The notes below the pieces were generated by a model. The model worked only from the letters and a program-made list of their open reading frames with translations, searched no databases and was not told the origin of the DNA. A DNA stretch of 10,223 bases from Altererythrobacter sp. (GTDB taxonomy: Bacteria > Pseudomonadota > Alphaproteobacteria > Sphingomonadales > Sphingomonadaceae). This document shows, piece by piece, positions 5,645 to 10,223 of this stretch. A program made the position numbers and the translations under genes. Each line of letters opens with the position of its first letter. Positions within the stretch are counted from its first letter, which is position 1. The stretch covers positions 1 through 10,223 of the forward strand of contig WTKI01000244.1 in the NCBI GenBank assembly GCA_011524425.1. The letters are read 5' to 3'.

Positions 5645-7029
5645 TGCGTATCGAGCCCGGGTCGTTCAGAGACCCGGCTGGCCGCGTCTTCACCGATAAG
5701 GGCCGCGTTTTCAGAGCTGTTTTTGAGCCTGGACGCGCGTCATTCGAAAAAGCGCGGGAAGCCGGAATTTACAACTGGGCCATTGAAAATGGCCTGCTGG
5801 TTGCGATGGAAGACGTCGCGCCAGAAACCATGGTATGGGAAGGCGACGAGCCGGCATACCTTGTCGAACATCCCGCGCTTGACTTCATTTCATACCCTTA
5901 TGAATGGACCTTTTCGCAGTTGAAGCGCGCGGCGCTGTTCCATCTCGACTTTCATCTGAAGCTGCTTGAGCGTGAATTCACACTCAGCGATGCGACCGCT
6001 TACAACGTCCAGTTTGTGAACACGCAGCCGGTCTTCATCGATCACTTGTCGATCCAGCCATATGTGGAAGGATCACTGTGGGCTGGGCAGCGCCAGTTTG
6101 CGATGCAGTTCCTTTGCCCTCTGTTGCTGTGGGCGAAATGCGGCATTGCACCGAACGCGTGGTATCGCGGCAATCTGGAAGGCATTACGCCTGAAGAGCT
6201 TGCGCCGCTTTTGCCTTTAAAAGCGCGCATGTCCTTTACAGTGATGGGGCACGTTACTGTCCCTGCGAAGTTGCAGCAGAAGGCTATCGCTAATGACGGC
6301 GAACCGGCCCCGCAATCGAACCGCAAGCTGTCCAAGCAGGCTTTTACTGCGCTGCTGACCGGGCTGCGTCATTACATTGCAAAACTAGATGCGCCAGGCC
6401 TCTCAACGGTTTGGGGCGGCTATGATGTCGACAACAGCTATGACGATGCGCGGCGCAATGAAAAGCACACATTCGTGTCTGACTTTGTGCGCGAAGTGAA
6501 ACCGCAAAAGCTATTCGACCTAGGCTGCAATTCCGGCGACTATTCGCAAGCTGCCATTGATGCAGGGGCCGAGCAGGTTGTCGGCTTTGACTTTGATTTT
6601 GGAGCGCTGGAACAGGCCTATGCCCGCTTTTCCGAAAGCGGTGCAAAGGTGCTGCCCTTGTGGCTGGATGCGACCAACCCTTCGCCAGCACAGGGCTGGG
6701 CCAGTGCAGAGCGCATGAGCTTTGGAGAGCGGGCCAAGGCTGACGCCATGGTGGCCTTGGCGTTCATCCACCATCTGGCGATTGCAAAGAATGTCCCGCT
6801 CGACATGGCAGTCGACTGGCTTATGGCGATGGCTCCTAAGGGCGTTATTGAATTTCCCGGGAAAGGCGATGCTATGGTGCAGCGCTTGCTATCCACTCGC
6901 GAAGACATTTTCCCTGACTACACGCTGGAAACATTTCGTGAGTGTATCGAGAAGCGCGGAAAGATTGTGAAAGAACATCGCATCGAAGGCAGCGAGCGAT
7001 ACCTTGTTCAGTATGAGCGGGTTCAGTGA
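5644..7029 (+). CDS. Class I SAM-dependent methyltransferase with extra N-terminal domain (NoeA-like)
   Basis: A 461-aa soluble protein in two parts. The C-terminal part (about 255-461) is a Rossmann methyltransferase. Motif I is LFDLGCNSGDYS (290-301), the acidic residue ending strand 2 is Asp316 in VVGFDFD, and the motif IV/post region is ADAMVALAFIHHL (366-378). The N-terminal 200 residues carry conserved SYPYEW (83-88) and DATAYN...PVFID (116-133), which resembles a kinase catalytic loop (see findings). I recall relatives annotated as NoeA-like nodulation methyltransferases, so the acceptor could be a glycan or lipid-linked envelope molecule, but this is unproven. The ATG overlaps the previous stop by 1 nt. 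The end overlaps the next gene's GTG by 4 nt. No signal peptide or membrane helix is seen, so it probably acts in the cytoplasm. Confidence 0.85.
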   Translation: MRIEPGSFRDPAGRVFTDKGRVFRAVFEPGRASFEKAREAGIYNWAIENGLLVAMEDVAPETMVWEGDEPAYLVEHPALDFISYPYEWTFSQLKRAALFHLDFHLKLLEREFTLSDATAYNVQFVNTQPVFIDHLSIQPYVEGSLWAGQRQFAMQFLCPLLLWAKCGIAPNAWYRGNLEGITPEELAPLLPLKARMSFTVMGHVTVPAKLQQKAIANDGEPAPQSNRKLSKQAFTALLTGLRHYIAKLDAPGLSTVWGGYDVDNSYDDARRNEKHTFVSDFVREVKPQKLFDLGCNSGDYSQAAIDAGAEQVVGFDFDFGALEQAYARFSESGAKVLPLWLDATNPSPAQGWASAERMSFGERAKADAMVALAFIHHLAIAKNVPLDMAVDWLMAMAPKGVIEFPGKGDAMVQRLLSTREDIFPDYTLETFRECIEKRGKIVKEHRIEGSERYLVQYERVQ

Positions 7030-8606
7030 TCGAGCGTGTAAAAGGCTGGCTTGAGCAAGCGCCGCTTGCGCCATTTGTCCTGCCTTTCATGGTTGTTGTG
7101 CCGTTTTATCAGGGCAACCGGCTGCGCTCTCCGATCGATGATTCCTTGCCGACACTTTGGGTGCTTCTGGTTTTTGCGCTGCTACTTGTGTTTATCTTTC
7201 GAGTGATTTTGAAGGATTTGCGCCTAGCCGCGATCTTTGCAGTCATTTGGACCGGGTTCTTCACCCACGGCCCGACAATTGCGGATTATGTCGCTGAAAT
7301 CGGGTGGAAGCACTGGGCAGCGATCGCCGTACTTGGGCTATTGGCATTCGATGTAGGGCGCAGGCTCCCTCGCGAGGAAGAAAAGCTAAGCAAAGCCATG
7401 CTTTGGACAAATGTTGGCGCGCTCGCGCTGACTTTGCCGACCACGCTTTTGGCGGTTTACCAGACTGTAGAGCTCGAAATGGGGCGGCCAGATCCTCAAG
7501 ACGTATTTGCGCAATTTGAGGCTGAAGCCGATGAACAAAGCCCTGACGTGTGGCATATTGTTATGGATAGATATGCCAATCGCGCTGTGTTTGCCGAGGC
7601 TTACGACTTCGACAACACGCCTTTCCTCAATGCTTTGCGCGCGCGCGGTTTCGCGGTCGAGGATGAAGCGTTTTCAAATTACCAGATCACAGCACAATCG
7701 CTCTCTTCAACGCTTAATGCTGATTATCTTGACCGGCTCATCGAAATGCAGGGCAATGATCTGGACAGCGTTCCGCAGATTGAAGCGGTGAGAGCCAGCC
7801 AAGCCTCCTGGTTTTTTGCGAATGAGGATTATGAGCTGGTTTTTGCAAGCACATGGGCGGATATTTCGCATACCCATGATCTGGCTGACCGGTTTGTAAA
7901 CCCGCGCCCTGTGTCACAGGTGCAGCGCGGCATTCTGGACCAATCGCTTATCAGCCGGATCGGGAAACTGTTCTCCCTGCCTTATGTAAGCGGCAGGCTG
8001 GACCAATGTTATCGCGAGCCTGCGAAGTTTGCAGAGCTCAGACAGATCGCTGGCGAGCCGCAGCGCAAATATGTGTTTGCGCATTTTCTCATTCCTCATC
8101 CGCCCTATGTTTTGGACAAGGATGGGGTGTGCAAGTCACGCCAGACGGAAATCGAATGGACCCGCAAACGCAACTTCATCGAGCAGGTCGAATATTCGAA
8201 CACGCAGCTGCTGGCTTTGATCGATGCCATATTGGCAGGGCCTCGTCCTGCGACGATCATTCTGCAAGGCGATGAAGGACCCTATCCGGCTCAATATGCA
8301 GGCGATGAACAGTTTCGGTCCACGCCGCTTGCGCCGAAGCTTTCCTGGGCCAATGTCGGGCCCGATTTGTGGCGCGAAAAGACCGGCATATTGATGGCTG
8401 TTCGCCATGCCGAGGGCGAGACGGATTACGCGCCGGCAACGCCGATCAATCTTTATCCTCTTGTCCTCAATCGCGACTTCAACGGCAAGCTACCAGTCCG
8501 GCCTGAGCGCAATTTTATCTTTCGGGACGTGACTAAGATCCACCAATGGACAGATGTCACAGAACAGCTGCGTCCTTCTGCTACTGAAGGCCAAGCGGCC
8601 GAGTGA
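7026..8606 (+). CDS. Membrane-anchored sulfatase/phosphotransferase-like protein (alkaline phosphatase superfamily)
   Basis: A 526-aa protein. The first 150 residues form about five membrane helices (roughly 13-29, 43-62, 66-84, 97-110 and 125-148). The catalytic domain that follows is probably periplasmic. By pattern comparison with LtaS/EptA-type enzymes I propose Asp181 (HIVMDRY) as a metal ligand, Thr222 (YQITAQSLSSTLN) as the nucleophile, His358 (FLIPHPPYVLD) and Asp416 (LQGDEGPYP) as further ligands. Glu417 stands where many relatives have His. The fold could be a sulfatase, phosphoethanolamine or glycerol-phosphate transferase, and the substrate is unknown. Translation starts at GTG 7026 within the GTGA overlap with the methyltransferase stop, implying coupling. 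Length and architecture are intact, and it is the last gene of the cassette. I see no clear terminator after it. Confidence 0.82.
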   Translation: MIERVKGWLEQAPLAPFVLPFMVVVPFYQGNRLRSPIDDSLPTLWVLLVFALLLVFIFRVILKDLRLAAIFAVIWTGFFTHGPTIADYVAEIGWKHWAAIAVLGLLAFDVGRRLPREEEKLSKAMLWTNVGALALTLPTTLLAVYQTVELEMGRPDPQDVFAQFEAEADEQSPDVWHIVMDRYANRAVFAEAYDFDNTPFLNALRARGFAVEDEAFSNYQITAQSLSSTLNADYLDRLIEMQGNDLDSVPQIEAVRASQASWFFANEDYELVFASTWADISHTHDLADRFVNPRPVSQVQRGILDQSLISRIGKLFSLPYVSGRLDQCYREPAKFAELRQIAGEPQRKYVFAHFLIPHPPYVLDKDGVCKSRQTEIEWTRKRNFIEQVEYSNTQLLALIDAILAGPRPATIILQGDEGPYPAQYAGDEQFRSTPLAPKLSWANVGPDLWREKTGILMAVRHAEGETDYAPATPINLYPLVLNRDFNGKLPVRPERNFIFRDVTKIHQWTDVTEQLRPSATEGQAAE

Positions 8607-8628
8607 CGCCGCTTTGAAGCGATTGCAT

Positions 8629-8649
8629 ACGAATTTCTCCAACGAATTT
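8629..8649 (+). repeat. Direct repeat ACGAATTT x2 upstream of otsB
   Basis: ACGAATTT occurs at 8629-8636 and 8642-8649, 13 nt apart start to start, just upstream of the candidate otsB promoter. Two same-facing copies could be an activator site for stress regulation, but the unit is short and AT-rich words may recur by chance. Confidence 0.3.
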
Positions 8650-8663
8650 GGCGCAACCGCCAT

Positions 8664-8691
8664 TTGACGCAGTGCAGCAAAGCTCTATGCG
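8664..8691 (+). promoter_or_regulatory. Candidate otsB promoter, possibly leaderless
   Basis: TTGACG (8664-8669) and TATGCG (8686-8691) are 16 nt apart. The -35 matches consensus at five of six bases, the -10 at three or four. Transcription would begin about 7 nt beyond the -10, near 8698-8699, which is the A of the otsB ATG. The mRNA could therefore lack a 5' leader. Confidence 0.4.
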
Positions 8692-8698
8692 TTAAGGC

Positions 8699-9445
8699 AT
8701 GACGTGTGCTGTTCAGCTTGACCTGCCGCCATCGCTTAGCGCTCTGTTGGACCAAGGACCGCTGGCGCTTTTCCTCGATTTCGATGGCACGCTGGTCGAG
8801 ATCGCAAGCACGCCAAACGCCATAAAGGTTCCAAAGCTGCTTGCCCCTTCGCTTGAAGCGCTTTCAAAGCGTCTGGAGGGCCGGCTTGCCATTGTAAGCG
8901 GACGCTCTTTGGAAGATTTGGCGGTCCATCTCGGGCAAGGGCTCGAAGTGGCGCAGGCTGGCTCTCACGGGGCCGCGCGGCGACTGGCTGACGGTTCAAA
9001 TCTGGGTGCGATGCCGCAAGCGCTGCCGCGACCGGCAATTGCAAACTTGCAAGCGTTCGCTGAAGAAAACCATTTGCGCTATGAGGCCAAGACCCATGGC
9101 GGAGCGTTGCACTACCGCGAGAATCCGGAGGCGGGCCAAGCCGCCCATGACTTTGCTGAAAGCGTTGCAGCTGAACATAACCTCGCGCTCAAGACTGGCA
9201 AATGCGTCGTGGAGCTTGTCCACAAAGGTGCCGACAAAGGCTCCGCCGTTCGCGCATTCATGCAGCATGAATTGTTTGAAGGAGCGATCCCGGTCTTCGT
9301 CGGAGACGATGTGACGGACGAAGACGGATTTGCTGCATGCAGCGCGCTTGGCGGCTTTGGAATTCTTGTAGGCGAACCGCGCGACACTCATGCGCGTTTC
9401 GTTCTTGCGTCCGTTTCTCAAACCCATCAATGGTTAGGCCTGTGA
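8699..9445 (+). CDS. otsB: Trehalose-6-phosphate phosphatase
   Basis: A 248-aa cytoplasmic HAD-superfamily phosphatase that converts trehalose-6-phosphate to trehalose, the last step of the OtsA-OtsB pathway for osmotic and stress protection. All HAD motifs are visible: D27-F-D29-G-T (nucleophile and acid/base), IVSGRS with Ser67-Arg69, Lys176 in HKGADKG, and the metal-binding VGDDVTDEDGF (Asp203, Asp204, Asp207). The cap domain lies between motifs II and III, including SHGA (89-92) and KTHGGALHYR (131-140). Length is typical (about 240-260 aa). ATG 8699 has only AAGG close upstream, too near for good spacing, which fits a leaderless start. Its TGA overlaps the GTG of the following GH15 gene by 4 nt. 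The partner synthase gene otsA is not in the window and may lie beyond the GH15 gene. Confidence 0.94.
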   Translation: MTCAVQLDLPPSLSALLDQGPLALFLDFDGTLVEIASTPNAIKVPKLLAPSLEALSKRLEGRLAIVSGRSLEDLAVHLGQGLEVAQAGSHGAARRLADGSNLGAMPQALPRPAIANLQAFAEENHLRYEAKTHGGALHYRENPEAGQAAHDFAESVAAEHNLALKTGKCVVELVHKGADKGSAVRAFMQHELFEGAIPVFVGDDVTDEDGFAACSALGGFGILVGEPRDTHARFVLASVSQTHQWLGL

Positions 9446-10223
9446 GTAACATGGAAACTGATAAGCACAGCAATCTGCCCAATCTGGAACTCTGGCCGAT
9501 CGGCAATTGCCAGGTTAGCGGCCTGATCGACAATAGCGGAGGCTTGGTTTGGGGCTGCGTACCGCGTGTTGACGGGGACCCGGTTTTTTGCGCTCTGCTT
9601 AATGGCGACAATAGCGAAGCGGGTGTCTGGCGGTTTGAGCTGGAAGGACAGGTCTCTGCCAGCCAGGAATATATTCGCAATACCCCTATTCTGGTCACGC
9701 GCCTTGAAGCGGAAGACGGTAGTGTTGTCGAAGTGCTGGACTTTGCGCCGCGTTACGAAGGCAAGGGAAGGATGTACCGCCCAGTTGCTTTTGGACGCAT
9801 CGTTCGGCCGATTGCAGGCAACCCCCGCATCAAGGTCGTGTTGCGGCCCATGAAGCACTATGGTTCCGCTCTGGCAGAAACCACCAACGGCACCAATCAC
9901 ATCCGTTATCTGGTCGGTCGGCAGGCCTTGCGGCTCTCAACCGATGCGCCGGTCGGCTACATCCTCGAACAACGCACTTTCCGGATCGAAGAAGACACCC
10001 ACTTCTTCCTTGGCCCCGATGAGCCGTTTGTCGGGAATCTGCGCGAGGAAATCCGCCGGATGGAGCAATCCACACGCAAATACTGGCAGGAATGGGTGCG
10101 CAGCCTCGCTACGCCCTTTGAATGGCAGGAAGAGGTTATCCGCTGCGCCATAACGTTGAAGCTGTGCCAGCACGAAGAAACCGGAGCGATTGTTGCAGCG
10201 CTCACCACGTCCATCCCTGAAGC
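9442..10223 (+). CDS. Glycoside hydrolase family 15 protein (5' part, runs off window)
   Basis: An open frame of at least 260 codons starting at GTG 9442 (MSNMETDKH...), overlapping the otsB stop as GTGA, with no stop before the window ends. An ATG at 9451 three codons later is an equally possible start. The N-terminus LELWPIGNCQVSGLIDNSG with VWGCVPRVDGDPVFCALL, then RYEGKGRMYRP, and the final segment ITLKLCQHEETGAIVAALTTSIPEA are characteristic of GH15 (glucoamylase/trehalase-type) proteins: an N-terminal beta-sandwich domain, then the start of the alpha/alpha barrel. Catalytic glutamates lie beyond the window. Coupling to otsB suggests the substrate is trehalose or a related glucan, but GH15 includes glucoamylases, glucodextranases and trehalases, and nothing visible here decides between them. 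Confidence 0.85.
   Translation, partial: MSNMETDKHSNLPNLELWPIGNCQVSGLIDNSGGLVWGCVPRVDGDPVFCALLNGDNSEAGVWRFELEGQVSASQEYIRNTPILVTRLEAEDGSVVEVLDFAPRYEGKGRMYRPVAFGRIVRPIAGNPRIKVVLRPMKHYGSALAETTNGTNHIRYLVGRQALRLSTDAPVGYILEQRTFRIEEDTHFFLGPDEPFVGNLREEIRRMEQSTRKYWQEWVRSLATPFEWQEEVIRCAITLKLCQHEETGAIVAALTTSIPE

Noticed and set aside
9427..9900. 157-codon - strand open frame opposite the GH15 gene
   Set aside because: The + strand GH15 frame is open to the window end with clear family segments; the antisense frame has none.
1..10223. CRISPR array, insertion sequence, integrase or toxin-antitoxin pair
   Set aside because: No regularly spaced repeats, terminal inverted repeats, transposase or integrase motifs, or small paired toxin-antitoxin genes were seen on either strand.

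Overview
The window is chromosomal DNA of moderately high GC, densely packed and almost free of mobile-element signs. It looks like an alphaproteobacterium, most likely Sphingomonadales (Erythrobacteraceae-like). Grounds for this are the acpP-fabF-mltG order, the style of the encoded proteins, the elongator tRNA-Met sequence, and an otsB-GH15 pair of the kind I recall from sphingomonads. The assignment comes from recollection of gene order and protein families, not from a search.

Layout. (1) Positions 2-3150, + strand: acyl carrier protein (acpP), a strong intrinsic terminator, then fabF, mltG and a 2'-5' RNA ligase-family gene packed 6-7 nt apart. This joins fatty-acid elongation to peptidoglycan-strand termination. 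(2) Positions 3151-3433: a tRNA-Met(CAU) gene with encoded CCA, preceded by a candidate promoter and a GC-rich hairpin/palindrome. (3) Positions 3434-4909: a lone YfcC/DcuC-type multi-pass carrier, ending 6 nt from a convergent small DCC-family (DxxCxxC) thiol-disulfide protein on the - strand (4916-5275). (4) Positions 5417-8606, + strand: a three-gene translationally coupled cassette. It encodes a 75-aa secreted or membrane-anchored YLDP protein, a 461-aa SAM methyltransferase with an extra N-terminal domain carrying a kinase-like D..N..D pattern, and a 526-aa membrane-anchored alkaline-phosphatase-superfamily (sulfatase/phosphotransferase-like) protein. A good sigma70-type promoter lies just upstream. 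(5) Positions 8699-10223: otsB (trehalose-6-phosphate phosphatase) overlapping by 4 nt the start of a GH15 glycoside hydrolase that runs off the window.

The least understood part is the 5417-8606 cassette. One gene ends in TGATG and the next in GTGA, so the three proteins are probably made together. Their predicted locations (periplasm/inner membrane, cytoplasm, inner membrane with a periplasmic catalytic domain) suggest a cell-envelope modification unit. Its substrate cannot be read from the sequence. The trehalose pair is a second point of interest, because a GH15 enzyme coupled to OtsB could be a trehalase or a glucan hydrolase.
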